DNA from: Cristatella mucedo
Taxonomy: Eukaryota > Bryozoa > Phylactolaemata > Cristatellidae
Direction: 5' to 3'
DNA: 62,000 bases
Assembly: GCA_009760855.2 (NCBI GenBank)
Contig: WPIO01000036.1
Span: 3,105,001 to 3,167,000, forward strand
In this document: piece after piece, positions 32,538 to 43,500 of the stretch
Numbering within the stretch: the first letter of the stretch is position 1
How the letters are laid out: each line of letters begins with the position of its first letter
Made by a program: the position numbers and the translations under genes
The notes under the pieces: generated by a model
The model's input: the letters and a program-made list of their open reading frames with translations, nothing else
What the model was told of the DNA's origin: nothing
Databases searched by the model: none

Positions 32538-34029
32538 CGACCCGGTGCTCGCGAGGCCCGTGCGCTGCCGCGGCTGCTTCCAACCGTGCGACGGAAGCAC
32601 GCTGTCACCAGATCTGCTGCCTGTCAATGCGTCCCCAAGGCCGACGACGCCGACGCCGCACTGCCTGCTCGACAAGCGGCTGCATTCTGGCTTGCTGGGG
32701 AGCAGTGAGAGGGAGAGAGAGAGAGAGAGAGAGAGCAGCGATCTCTCTCTCGCTCGCTTAGCAACAGTTTCTGTCGAGCGGCTTGTTCCTGTTGGCAATG
32801 CGATACACGGCGAGGCCGGTTGCCTTGTCGTTTGTCGCTGCTGCTGTCGCATCGGCAGGTGAGCGACGTCGCCTCTGCCGTCCTCACTGCCCGCACCGCC
32901 ATTTTCGTGCCGCGGGTGGCCGACGCGCTTCACAACTGGGCGAGAGCCTTTGGGAGGGTGGACGGGTGGTTGGGTGCGGCCGGGGTTGGCCAGGGTTGCT
33001 AACAGGCTTGCTAACCGACGAGTGGCAGGCAGCCTTCTTGTGTGCAGCAGCCCTCTTGAAACTGGTTGATTTCTCTCGAACTTTCTCTTTGCTGTCAGGG
33101 TTTCGTCCACTTGCATCAGTGTCGTCCTGCTCTCTAACCTGGTCGCCGATGACGTCGGCAGCCACTCTGCAGCAGCTGCTGCTGCTTTCAGGGCTGCACG
33201 ACTGTCAGCTTTTACTTACAGAGGGCCGGCGGTGTGCCAGCCGTGGGCCATTTTGCGTGGCACCCTCTGCCTCTGTGCAGGCTCTGTCACCTGCCTCTTC
33301 TCGCTAGTTGCTGATTTTCTTTTTAAGGGGTTGGGTGGTTGCTGGGGGCCGTATGCTCCTGTTCTGTGTGTGTGTGCGCGCGTACTTGGGCTCGCCTGCT
33401 TGTGCTCGAAGCGGGGCAGCGTTGAAGCACTCTGCTCTGCTCTGCTCTGCTCCAGCTGTAACGGCAGAGCACTCGATCAAGCCGAACTAGCACATGCATG
33501 CGGCGGCGATTTGCGTGCTTGCCGTTTAGTGTAACGCCGATAATTCAAAAGCCTGCCTGCTGCACGCAGAGCAGCAGCTGTTGATTCGTTTGTTTACTCG
33601 CTGCTCTAATTCGCCTCCGGTTCTTTGTCGTCTCTAGAGAGTGGTATCGATCGGGCTGCATGACCTCTGTGCTCGCTGCATGACCTCTGCGCTTTCGCTC
33701 CTAGTAATGTACACCCACCATACCCCGTTGGGGATACACTGACTTGAAATTCACCAGCACCGTTCTTGTGTGAGGAGCAGTCGGTAATGGTGGCACGGCA
33801 TTTGTTTTTTTTTACTTTGGTTGGTTTCTTAATAATGCCGATTAAACTATGTTGTACTTGACTTGTACGACATCGTACTCGTTCTGCTTCGTGCTCGACG
33901 GTGCAGCTTACTGGCATGGTGCCACGGTTCCCGTGCTCTGTGGGGGAGGGGTGCGATCAGCCGCTTACGTCCATGCGTGCACCACGTCACCGGCTCCTGG
34001 CGGTCGAAGCCAAGCGTCGGGTTTGACTG
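32538..34029. other. probable hexokinase 3' UTR and flank
   Basis: No exon seen. The only polyadenylation-like word I noted on the + strand is ATTAAA at 33841-33846, which would give a 3' UTR of about 1.3 kb; this is weak. A short GA/CT pair occurs at 32711-32752. Confidence 0.3.
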
Positions 34030-34800
34030 ATGCCGATGTCGTCATCTAGTGAAAAGTCCTCTTTGCAGAGGCTAAGGGAGATATTCCCAGCCTGTTTTGT
34101 TGATGGCAGGTTTTCCGATTTCTGAGTAGTACTAACTTTGCCCAGAACTGCCGATTTGGTTTTATCGCCATTTAATTTAAGAAAGTTTCTTGCCATGTTA
34201 GTGTGCGTATGTCAACAACAATATGTGCAGCAAGGGAATTGAGAGAGTTTGAGATGAACGAAAGCATGGAGGGATCAAAGCACGGATAGAAGCTGTGTTT
34301 CATAGCCATAGAAATGAGAGCCTAGATTGTGCTCGGTGATTACACCGGAAAGAGTGTGAGTATAAATTATATAAATTTTAGACAAAAAGAAGCCAAAACG
34401 TATCCCTTGGGGCGTGCCATTTGTACTTCTTAAAGGATCGCCAGATAACGGTTGGCTATTGACATCTACTGGATGAACTCTCCTACGAAGATAGAACCTA
34501 AACCATTGTATTGCAGGGCCCGTTATGATGCCTAGGTCAGGCCATAGGCACTCAAGAGAGATTTCGTGATCAATGATAACAAAGCTGAGCTCCCAGAGCT
34601 CCAACAGAACTGGCAGCAGAAAGGCTATTTCAATAACCCTTTGTAAGTAACCCTTTGCAAGAGCATCATACAATGGCTGCAGTGCTGACTCGGCGTAGTG
34701 ACTTTCTCTAACATATTCCGGGAACTGAATTGCTAGGTTTGTAGTTGTGTCTGGCACTACTCCTTCCAGTGTCTTCGATTGGAGCAGCAATAGTAGAAGA
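34030..34800 (-). mobile_element. LINE reverse-transcriptase fragment, palm region
   Basis: On the - strand it shows FVIIDHEISLECL, GPAIQWFRFYLRRR, STNGTPQGIRFG and HFYGYETQLLSV, then a frame change and FLKLNGDKTKSAV. These are the RT blocks of an L2-like ORF2 (usual forms IDHxxLL, GVPQGSxLGP, YADDTQL). The catalytic YADD is replaced by YGYE and PQG is followed by a damaged block, so the enzyme is dead. Both ends are truncated. Confidence 0.85.
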
Positions 34801-34977
34801 CTTGTTGGAAGTTGTTCTAGCAGTGGTCTGGTGTCAAATTCTCAATGAATGACCTGAAACAGGCCTCTTCAAATGGTGGTTGCAGAAATAGTCATCTTGG
34901 TGACTTTGATTATATGTTACTTAGTGGATAGATTGATGATTTCGTCTAAACTCCATAACCGTTCCGCTATTTCTATG

Positions 34978-35062
34978 CAGCATCTGTAAAGTCCCCAGAT
35001 AGAGATTCACTTCTCTGAGGGCTCTATACATATGTAATAATAATAACAATAATATTACTTTT
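34978..35062 (+). mobile_element. LINE 3'-tail fragment
   Basis: 'Tgtaaagtccccagatagagattcacttctctgagggctcta' with an (AAT)n terminus is the forward LINE tail. Confidence 0.65.
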
Positions 35063-35305
35063 GTTGTTAATGATCACAAGATATGGTGCCCACTTTGTTG
35101 CAGCTACGGCGATGGTTTATCTTCAATGTTAATATTTTGTGTGATTAGTGTACACTGCTGTGGCTAGGCCTAGTGATAAGGTGCAAGCACTTCACACCAT
35201 AGTTCGTGCTCGTGTTTCCATGTCCTGCAGCAAATGATTCCGGGTGTTTTTGGTACATTTCAGACTGGAGTTGCATCTTCCGACGCACAGTGACAAACAG
35301 GGAGC

Positions 35306-35465
35306 CGTAATGGCTCACTGAGTAAGGTGGTTGCTTTTCACGACCTCGGCCCCGAGGTTGTGGGTTCGAATCCTGCGGTGTGCGATCCTTTATCGGCACT
35401 GCAAGCGATGGTGATAGCCGTAAAGGCTCTTCTGTCGATAAACAAAAAGAGTCTGTTAAATCAGA
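35306..35465 (+). repeat. SINE-A reference copy
   Basis: A nearly complete copy. A box is GTAATGGCTCACTGAGTAAG and the arm is 'cgacctcggccccgaggttg'. The perfect RNA polymerase III B box GGTTCGAATCC is at 35364-35374. Then come the hairpin body, 'gatagccgtaaaggctcttctgtcg', and the tail 'ctgttaaatcaga'. The tRNA-like head lacks a full acceptor stem, so it is not a functional tRNA gene. Confidence 0.88.
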
Positions 35466-35607
35466 TAGTATTTTTTTACTCGGCCCAATTTATTAGGCTA
35501 ACATGCCGAAATGCTTGCAGTGTCCTGCAAAAGCTCGTGGATTAAGGATGGCTTGAGCTCAAAGACCATATCAGAAAACTTGCAGACCTTGGTATGATTC
35601 TGAATTG

Positions 35608-36330
35608 TGTAATAATAATAATGCACTTGATAAAGCGCCCTCAGAGGACTCAATCTCTTTATAGGCGCTTCACATTTGCTGCAAAGGGAAGCGTGATTGA
35701 ATGGTAAGTAGTATCATGCTTGATAAACATGAATTAAATGGTTAGGGGTGGCATGCACAGGGTCAGCATGCAAATGTGGTTAATAATAATAATAATAATA
35801 ATGATAATGCACTTGATAAAGCGCCCTCAGAGAACTTAATCTCTCTCTAGGCGCTTTACATTTGCTGCAAAGGGAAATGCAATTGAATGGTGAGTAAAAT
35901 CATGCTTGATAAACAAACAAAATGAATAATATGGTTAGGGGTGGCATGCACAGGGTCAGCATGCAAATGTGGTTAGTGGCAGCATGCACAGTGTCAGCTC
36001 GCATAAGCACGTAAAGGACGAATCACAGGGACCCACTAAATGCTGTCATAAATAGGTGTTTTAAGTTCTTAGTGGCAGCATGCACAGTGTCAGCATGCAT
36101 AAGCACATGAAGGACGAATCACGGGGACCCACTAAATGCTGTCCTAAATAGGTGTGTTTTTAGGTTCTTTTTAAATGTGGTCAAGTCAGGGGATATTCTG
36201 ACGCAAGTCGGGAGGGAGTTCCAGGCTTTGGGAGCATACGAACTAAATGCACGGTCTCCAAAGGATTTGAGGTCTGTACGAGGTAACCCGTATAGGTTAG
36301 ATGTAGGGTGCAGCTTTGAAAAGACGTTTG
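35608..36330 (-). mobile_element. two LINE 3' fragments in tandem
   Basis: A first tail and UTR piece (35608-35780) is followed by a second (ATT)n tail at 35781 and a longer fragment to about 36330. Both carry the hairpin tail and 'ggttaggggtggcatgcacagg'. The second adds 'gggacccactaaatgctg' and 'ccaggctttgggagcatacg'. Partial internal duplication occurs at 35985-36130. Low divergence from the copies at 49420 and 61640 suggests recent activity. Confidence 0.85.
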
Positions 36331-36339
36331 CTTAAACGG

Positions 36340-36645
36340 TACATAATAATTTGTATAGCATCCTCAGAGAACTTAATCTCTTTCAAGCACTTTTCATATG
36401 CTTAAAGGAAGCATGATCGAATGGTTAGTGGTAGCATGAGTAAAGTCAACAAGCATAACATGTTCAGAGGTGATATGCACAGGGTCAGCATGCAAATATG
36501 GTTGGTGGCGGCATGCACAGTGTCAGCACGAATAAACCCACAAACGACGGATCACACGAACCCACTACATGCTACGATAAATGTATTCGTTTGCAGTTTC
36601 TTTTTAAATAGTATCAAGTCAGAGGATGTCAGTCGAGAGTGAGAA
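36340..36645 (-). mobile_element. LINE 3' fragment, older
   Basis: 'Ataataatttgtatagcatcctcagagaacttaatctc' then 'gtgatatgcacagggtcagcatgcaa', diverged from the adjacent copies. Confidence 0.75.
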
Positions 36646-36914
36646 TTTCCGAACTGCGATTTCCGAGCATGTTACAACCTAGAAGAAGCCACTGACACGT
36701 GGTAGTCCCAACGAGGTCAGAGCAATCGGAAACAGGATCAGCTGGCCCTGTTTACTCGTGTTGAGACCAAACGTGCATTAAAAAATATGCTGCTAAGAAA
36801 TCACTGTCTTAATCCGACCACGTCCCATGCAGATTCGGAAAATAATGCGATTCGTGTTTGGGAACATTTTTACCGGGTAGGGTATTTTTCCAAGAAAAAA
36901 TATAAAAATATGAT

Positions 36915-37035
36915 TCCTTTTTATAGGGCCCTGAGAGAGCTGAATCTCTACCGAGATGCTTCACATAAGCCGCAGGGCTCGACCCCACGCCCTTGGTCGT
37001 AAATGTAGTTTGACATTCGCTAAGCAGCAGGTACT
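36915..37035 (-). repeat. SINE-B copy
   Basis: 'Atagggccctgagagagctgaatctctaccgagatgcttcacat' is the LINE-like tail. 'Gcagggctcgaccccacgcccttggtcg' is the B-box side. Confidence 0.75.
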
Positions 37036-37122
37036 CGATACCACACACAACACCGAAGCCGTCTCACAGCATTTATTCACACGGACGCCTCAGCCGGCCA
37101 GTAGCCGGCTTCCTTAACCTAA

Positions 37123-37140
37123 CCCCCCCCCCCCCCCCCC
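37123..37140. repeat. poly-C run (18)
   Basis: C homopolymer in intergenic DNA. Confidence 0.9.
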
Positions 37141-39044
37141 GCTTTACCGCCCTTTACTTATATATCATTGTCATAAATCGAAACAGCTATAATCCAACGA
37201 CAGTCATAATATCAAAATAGCCACAGTAAAGGTGAGCACCTTGGCATCGCTAATCAAAGGCGAGTGTGTTAACCCCTGTGCCAAACCAGTGTCGAATTGT
37301 TCGTACCAACTCGAGCAGGCTGGCGTACCTACAGTAAGGACGTGGATTCGCGGTTGCCCGGCCGGATCCCGAGGCTGCAGACCAACAGTGCACGAAGAGT
37401 AGCTTTCCGTCAGACACCTGCCCCCAGCAGAGCGAGAACGGGATGTATGTACCCATCGAGGGCCAGCGCCGGCGATGCGATGGCTGCAGGCCTGCAGGCG
37501 CTGGCTTTCATGAGCTGAATCGAGCACACATCGATTGAGTGAGGCTCACGGATGGGTGTACTGACTTGCTCGGTCCAAGCTTCAGTTTCAGTTCCTAGTG
37601 TTTAGGTGTATACCTTCATGTTTCCAGTTTTAGTTGTGCACAGTGTGAAGAAAGCGTGTATCCCATATCGGCAGTGGCAGCAGTAGCAGCAGACAGAGCC
37701 TTTGGTAGCGACTGGGACTTTGTGCCGTTTAAGTTGTTAAAGAAAAACCTGCAAGGTACTGGCAATACCGGAGGTCATCTTGTGACGTAAAATATTTTCT
37801 TCTGAGCTAATGTTTTACATACAATTTTCAGCTGGATGCTCAATTAAAATATTGTGGTACTGATATGCAAGACAGTGCTCAGTTGACACTAGGTGCTGGT
37901 GATGACGTGATTTCAGAAGAATCAAAATATCCCCCTCACCCCGTGTATGAGGAATCTGTACCAACCAGCAACTCGCAGTCACAAGACTAACGAGTGGCAT
38001 AGCCTAGATACGTGTAAAGAAATGCTCCTAGCAGTGTTTTCAAAGTTGTGCTTTCAAACCTATATTTGGACCGGACTTAAAAGGATAAAGCTGCACAGAT
38101 TGTGCGAAGGAACATCGTTAGCATATCAAGCATTTTTATAGGACTGCTCTGTGCGTACTGATAAAAAGGGAGTTTCCCATGTCTATGGTTTCCATCGCAA
38201 TAACGGTGTGGCACGGTTTCCCCAGTTCAGGCATCACTTAACTGTATGAAGAATCTGCTCCTTTCTCTGTCCTCCCAAAGTCACACTACTTAACTGCACA
38301 AATACTGAGCGACCATCAGTAGAGCATCGGCGTGCCATCATTCGGACAGGAGACAGTGCTGCTGTCTTAACTTTGCATGCTTGTTCATGCTCGGACTCTC
38401 CGGCAAGAGTGATTATCGACATGGTTTTTTAATTTAGATTTGAGCATATGAAGCGAAAGGCATCGAAATTTCAGCTCAAAAACTCTCAGAGAGCCTGCCA
38501 GCAGTGTGCTGAACATCGTGCCGTCTGTCCATTCAAGTTCAAAAGTGTTTTTACAAGATTAGCAATTGATAACGTCGATCGTAACATCTAGATGCTCGTC
38601 ACGCGAGACTTCAAATCTCGCTGTTAGTTTGTCCATGTTCTCGGTTCCAGAGTCTAACTGGCTGTGATACGGAGTCATTCCTAAACTGATTAGGGAAACA
38701 GACTGCCTGGCAAGTGTGGGATACCTTCGCTAATATTATTCGTCTTCTTTTTGAGGCATCTTTATTATTCCAGGACAGATCTTGACACAAGGATACATTT
38801 GTCATCGAGAAGTTTGTCGTCGATGTTAACAATACCGGGCTCCGCCTGTTTACCAAAAAAGGTCTACCGATTGAGAATATTCTATCTACCCACAGCTTTG
38901 CAGCAGCAAGCCAAGTTGGCCGTTTTCACCTTGACTAATTGTGGGAACGAGCTTCTCAATAATACAGTATTAGTAGTAACGAGTCATTTGTGCAGCATGC
39001 CAAGATAACCAAATCTCTATTAAGGTGTTTCATAAAACGCTGAC
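37141..39044. other. intergenic stretch, nothing recognised
   Basis: Moderately AT-rich DNA. No exon, LINE or SINE could be supported. Confidence 0.35.
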
Positions 39045-39665
39045 AATTTGTGCAAAACTCAGCAGCTAGGCTTTTCGGTCGTAAACGTCGAAGTTGCCTA
39101 ATTACACCACTTATCACCGACCTGCATTGGCTCGCCATCATGCAGAGTAATGACTTATGGGTTCTGTCACTCACTTTTAGATCCCTTCATTATCTTGCTC
39201 CATATGTAAAGTGTCTAGAAAGAGAACTGGTTTTCCGATGACGATATGAAAATATAAAATATATTATTGTTATTACCTATCTGAACTTCCAAATTAGGCC
39301 AGGCATATATATCACCTGCTCTTCTGGGACAATTAGTTTAGCAGTGCCTCGAACCAACCTCAAATCCTTTCTACACCGTAAGCCTCACCCCTGACTGACG
39401 TTATGACATCCACTGACTTGAAATTTAAAATAAGCTAAAACTCACCTGTCCTTGCAGCATTTACTGTGTCCATGAGAATTGTCCTTGGTGTGCTAATTCA
39501 TGATAATATGCATCTTATCACTAACCATGTTATTCGTGTTGTTTATCAAGCATGATACCACTCACCATTCGATCGTGCTTCCTTTGCAGCAAATGTAAAG
39601 CACGTAGAAAGAGATTTGAGTTCTCCGAGGGCGCTTTATCGATTGTATTATTATTATTATTATTC
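39045..39665 (+). mobile_element. LINE 3' fragment with a nested tail
   Basis: Peptide remnants (TDLHWLAIMQSNDLWVLSLT, then FRSLHYLAP) are interrupted at about 39203-39280 by a separate LINE tail (tatgtaaagtgtctagaaagag... with attattgttatta). The LINE body then resumes ('caggcatatatatcacctgct') and ends with its own tail and (ATT)n at 39590-39665. Confidence 0.8.
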
Positions 39666-40004
39666 AATTCTTGACAGGGAGCTAGCAAAGTTCGGATAGA
39701 GGCGGCTCGACATGGCAGCATATGCCTTTGTCGATAGTCTTGACGAGCTGCTTAGCCTGGCATAAGTTGCATACGACTAAGGGCAATGAACTAAGTGTCC
39801 CGAACGAAGGGAACTAGAATATTCTAAACATGTCACATGCTAGCTTTGCTGTCCTACTCTTGTCTACTAGTGCGCTAATTTTGGCGATGCTACACAGCTC
39901 AAAGTAGGCTTGACTTGTTTGATACTTGTTGTGTACTTGTCATTTTGGGGCTGAACGTCCAGATTACGGGCAGACATCACGAAAGTGATACTAGATGAAA
40001 ACAG

Positions 40005-40165
40005 GTTGGCTGATTCAACAGCCTCATTTATATGGCGACAGAAGAGTCTCAAGGGCTGTCACTCCTCCATGCAGTGGGCAATGAAAGAACTCCCAGGGCA
40101 GAGCTCGAACCCACGACCTGAGTCGTGAAGAGCGATCACCCAACCCCTGGGGCAAAGATCCACCT
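40005..40165 (-). repeat. SINE-A copy
   Basis: 'Ggttggctgattcaacagcc' tail, 'ggcgacagaagagtctcaagggctgtc' body, and the complement of a GGTTCGAGCTC B box near 40100, then 'acgacctgagtcgtgaag'. Confidence 0.85.
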
Positions 40166-41729
40166 TGAGGTTGAGGTATAGGAAGTGGCCATCCATACAA
40201 GTGCAAATGTCATCGATGCAGGCTGCAAGGGGAGCTGAATGAGTCAAATGCAGAGCAAGGCTGCAAAGAATCACATGAATAGTAGAGCCGGCTACCACCG
40301 GTGTAGTAACAAAAGTCAAGATTAGGTTTGTGATTTAATCCCTCAGAGAAAGAGTATAGACGGTGGAAAGACCGGAGGATCCCATACTTCAAGGGCAAGG
40401 CTGATGGCTGACAGGCATTTAAAAAGTACACTCTGACATCTCTCCCTGAGCTAGGACCCGCAAACGAGCGAATCCAATCCTAGCTGCAACACCGGCATCT
40501 ACGTTCGTTCTTAATATATGCACATCAGAGTGTGTTCAGGTGGACAAAGTATTGCGGCCGGCAGCATCGCTGGATGTACTTATGGATCGACGGTCGTCGT
40601 CAAGCGGCTACAAGTGAGGCTCGGGGAGTCTTAAACAAGAAGCAGGGGGGCGGAGGGGCAGAGAGCCTCGCACAAGATGAGATAAATGTAAAGCTTCTTC
40701 CAACTTCTTAGGCAAAACGTTATGATGACAGGCATAGCAGTCTCATGATCAATGGCAGACTGCACGGATTTGCATGAGCTGGGGCTTGCACAGACTGACT
40801 GATCTTTTTCATCACAGCTTTGCGACTCGCCAATCACAATCGTTCCATCTGACCGATTTCATCGTTTTTTTGCAAGTTACTCTGGCTTGTAGAAAAACGA
40901 CTGGGTCTCAAAGTTACCAAAGTTGACATGCATTGATGGAAATAAGAGCTTTTCATTGTGAGAAATCGGTCCCAGTAGGCGGCAAAAGCCCTGCATGCAG
41001 ACTGACCGATATTTGATGCGTTGGGCCTTACCTCTGTGGCCGGTACCTGCACTGCCCCAGTCTGTATGTGCAGGCATGTGAGCAAAGTTCACTGGCTAGT
41101 TTATTATGGTATTAATACAATACAGACATCGAATTACTCCAGAACAGCCAAAAAATAGCGTGCCCCCGTCGATCACATGCCGATCATTCATTGACGGCAA
41201 CAATTGGCACATGAGCAAATGATAGCTGATTGCACAGCCAGCCTGTGTTCAAATGCGAACCGATCAGGCTTGGCCGATTTTGATTCCGCTTACGGACGTT
41301 TGTGAAGCCAGCTAATCCGGCTCTTCTTTACCTACTTCGAATCTCTCGTGGACGTCTGAGCAGTCTATGCTACCACTATTACATACAAACATGGCAGCAG
41401 CAGTGAGCTGTAGGCAACGGACCAAGAGCTCGAGGAGCACAGCTGCTGCCATGTCGTCGATTGATTGTCACAGCTAGTCAACCAGAGCCAATAAAGGCTT
41501 GCCACGGCTTTGTGGACGGCTAGTATATCCACACAATTGTTCCCTACGACTGGCACAAGATGTGATCACAGCAGCTGCAGCAATGCTGTCATGCTCAGCA
41601 GTGACAGACAGACAGACAGACTTGACAGCAGTGACAGGCAGACGGCACGTCCGACTTCGGACGAGCAGGGCCACAGACAGACAGCTGCCGCCGAGGCATG
41701 CTGCAATGGACAGTGGACACAGTGCAACT
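40166..41729. other. intergenic stretch and POLL 3' UTR
   Basis: On the - strand the nearest AATAAA downstream of the POLL stop that I noticed is at 41105-41100, giving a possible 3' UTR of about 0.6 kb. A (GACA)n patch lies near 41605-41625. Nothing else was recognised. Confidence 0.35.
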
Positions 41730-41840
41730 TCACCAGTCTCTTTCTTCGGGCTTCCTGTACGGTATGCCCAGATAGTCGAAGATGGACTGCTCGGTCGGCG
41801 TCGGAAGCGGCCTGCCATCGTGCAGCCGCTCATTGTCGTC
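41730..41840 (-). CDS. POLL: POLL last exon (thumb C-terminus, stop)
   Basis: This encodes DDNERLHDGRPLPTPTEQSI, then FDYLGIPYRKPEERDW and TGA (complement of 41730-41732). LPTPTE, followed by LG(I/L)PYR and ERDW at the very end, is the classic family X C-terminus. The acceptor is the complement at 41841-41842 (ttgccag), phase 0. The natural C-terminus is intact. Confidence 0.95.
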   Translation of the reverse strand, partial: DDNERLHDGRPLPTPTEQSIFDYLGIPYRKPEERDW

Positions 41841-42035
41841 CTGGCAACAATTACGAGCACGCTAAGCACGGCACGATGGTGCTAGCTGAACGAACAACAC
41901 GCAAAATCTGGCACCGCACTCGATGTTTGGGCAGCATAGGAAATATAATAGGGCAAGGGAGCCCCAGATGTGTAACGAGCAGGACTTGTTAATCAACAGT
42001 TTTGCCAATGAACCATCTAGATGTGCAGTGACACA

Positions 42036-42040
<5 letters not shown>

Positions 42041-42103
<63 letters not shown>
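42041..42103. repeat. (GA)n microsatellite
   Basis: Lies in the last POLL intron (41841-42428). On the POLL sense strand it is a CT tract about 200 bp upstream of the acceptor. Confidence 0.95.
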
Positions 42104-42106
<3 letters not shown>

Positions 42107-42428
42107 AAGAGGAAGGGAGCGAAGGACTCGTATCCTATTGGCATCATTAGCAACCTTGCCGACACCTCCAATCATCCTCATTCTCGGCCGTTCGATTCCA
42201 CTAGCAGGGCCAAAAACTGCTAAATACGATGCATGATGTAGCCACCAGCCAAGAATTGCAGTGAAAGCAAAGCATGTGACGAAGGCACGAAACACGACGG
42301 GAAGCCAACGAAAAAGCAAAAGCGGGTCACCCGCCGGGCAGCCTCGCTCCGCCGACGGTCCATCCCCCTTCCTCAGACTGTCGGAAAAGTGAGAGCCACT
42401 CGATCGCTGCTGAGCCGCGCCCACTGAC

Positions 42429-42682
42429 CTTCCTGACAACGTCGACGTTGAGGACGTACTCGGTCAGCATCATCCCCTTCGAAATGGCCAGGCTCCGCAT
42501 GGACCGATTGAACAGCGCCGAGCCGGTGAAATGCATCAGAGCGCATGTAAAGTGCCGATGGTGCGTGACGAGCACGTCGAGCCGCCGGTACTTGCTGTCC
42601 CCACCGGGCAGCCGACACACGCCCATGTACTTCTGATGGCTCTGCTGGCTCTCGTGCACCGACAGGTCGTTCGTCAGAAAGC
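42429..42682 (-). CDS. POLL: POLL exon (palm, third catalytic Asp)
   Basis: The split codon G|GC gives Gly, followed by FLTNDLSVHESQQSHQKYMG, then VCRLPGGDSKYRRLDVLVTH, HRHFTCALMHFTGSALFNRS and MRSLAISKGMMLTEYVLNVD, ending VVRK. The Asp of RRLDVLV corresponds to the third metal ligand (Asp490 of human pol lambda). In (L/M)-x-FTGSxxFNRSMR the residue before FTGS is His, where human pol lambda has Tyr505. The acceptor is tgtcgag; the donor is GTCAGT, phase 0. Confidence 0.95.
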
Positions 42683-42845
42683 CTCGACAAAGACGCGGCA
42701 GCAGTGGTAAAAGGAGAGGCAGGGGAAGAATATCTGCGCTCGCCGCCCGTGAGGAAGTCTTACGCAGGCAGGTGCAGTACCCACTCCCCTTCCTTCTGCC
42801 CGTCTGTCACGCCGACGCTTCACAGGTGCATAGCACGCATTGGCG

Positions 42846-42859
42846 CCCCCCCCCCCCCC
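42846..42859. repeat. poly-C run (14)
   Basis: In a POLL intron; a G-run in the POLL transcript. Confidence 0.9.
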
Positions 42860-43344
42860 GCACTTCTCTCGAGCCTACCAATCATGCTGCCTGCTTGTCT
42901 GAGCCTGCAACATTCTTTCCTTCGCAGAGCGCCAAAAGCTCTGCGAGCGGTCGTGCGTGCACAAGGCAGAAGGCGATGCCGAAACGCTTACTACAAAGCA
43001 GGAAGCTGGGCCAGAGCCATCAGCCATCCTGCTATTCTCTGCTCTGCCGGGAGAACGCCGGTCCTCATGTCAGAGCACCATCAGCGCAGAGTGCACACAC
43101 AGCACCTCACGCATTCGACACAGTGATGTGAGCTGCTTGAGCAATGGGAGTTGCACAGAGCCAGCAAAGTAGCTACGACGATGACTGAATATGAATGACG
43201 ATGGATCCGTTGCCAGGTTTCACGAGGCAGCCACTGAATCACTGACCTGACTGCCTGCCACTCCCACTGATCTACTGAAGGCGTTGCATCAAGCACAACC
43301 TAATCATGGATTCGACCAACATCCACACAAGCGCATACTTATGG

Positions 43345-43500
43345 GCTGTGACAGCCCAGGAGGTAAGGTGCTCACTCTTCACAAACGAGGTTGTGGGTTT
43401 GGATCCTGCAGTGGGCAATCCCATATCGCCAACTGCAAGCGGTGGTGATAGCCGTCAAGGCTCTTCTGCTGCTCTAAAAATGAGGCTGTTAAATCAGCTA
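43345..43500 (+). repeat. SINE-A copy in POLL intron
   Basis: 'Gtgacagcccaggaggtaaggtgc' (A-box side), 'aggttgtgggtttggatcctgcagtgggcaatccc' (B box and hairpin arm), 'gccaactgcaagcggtggtgatagccgtcaaggctcttctg', tail 'ggctgttaaatcagctaa'. Confidence 0.85.

Noticed and set aside
35306-35380. Intact tRNA gene
   Set aside because: Good A and B boxes, but no seven-base acceptor stem pairing, and the sequence continues into a repeated SINE body found in several copies.
35940-36130. CRISPR-like alternation of similar words (catgcacagtgtcagc, catgcaaatgtgg)
   Set aside because: These are internal duplications of the LINE 3' UTR and occur in all copies of the family. No regular spacers.
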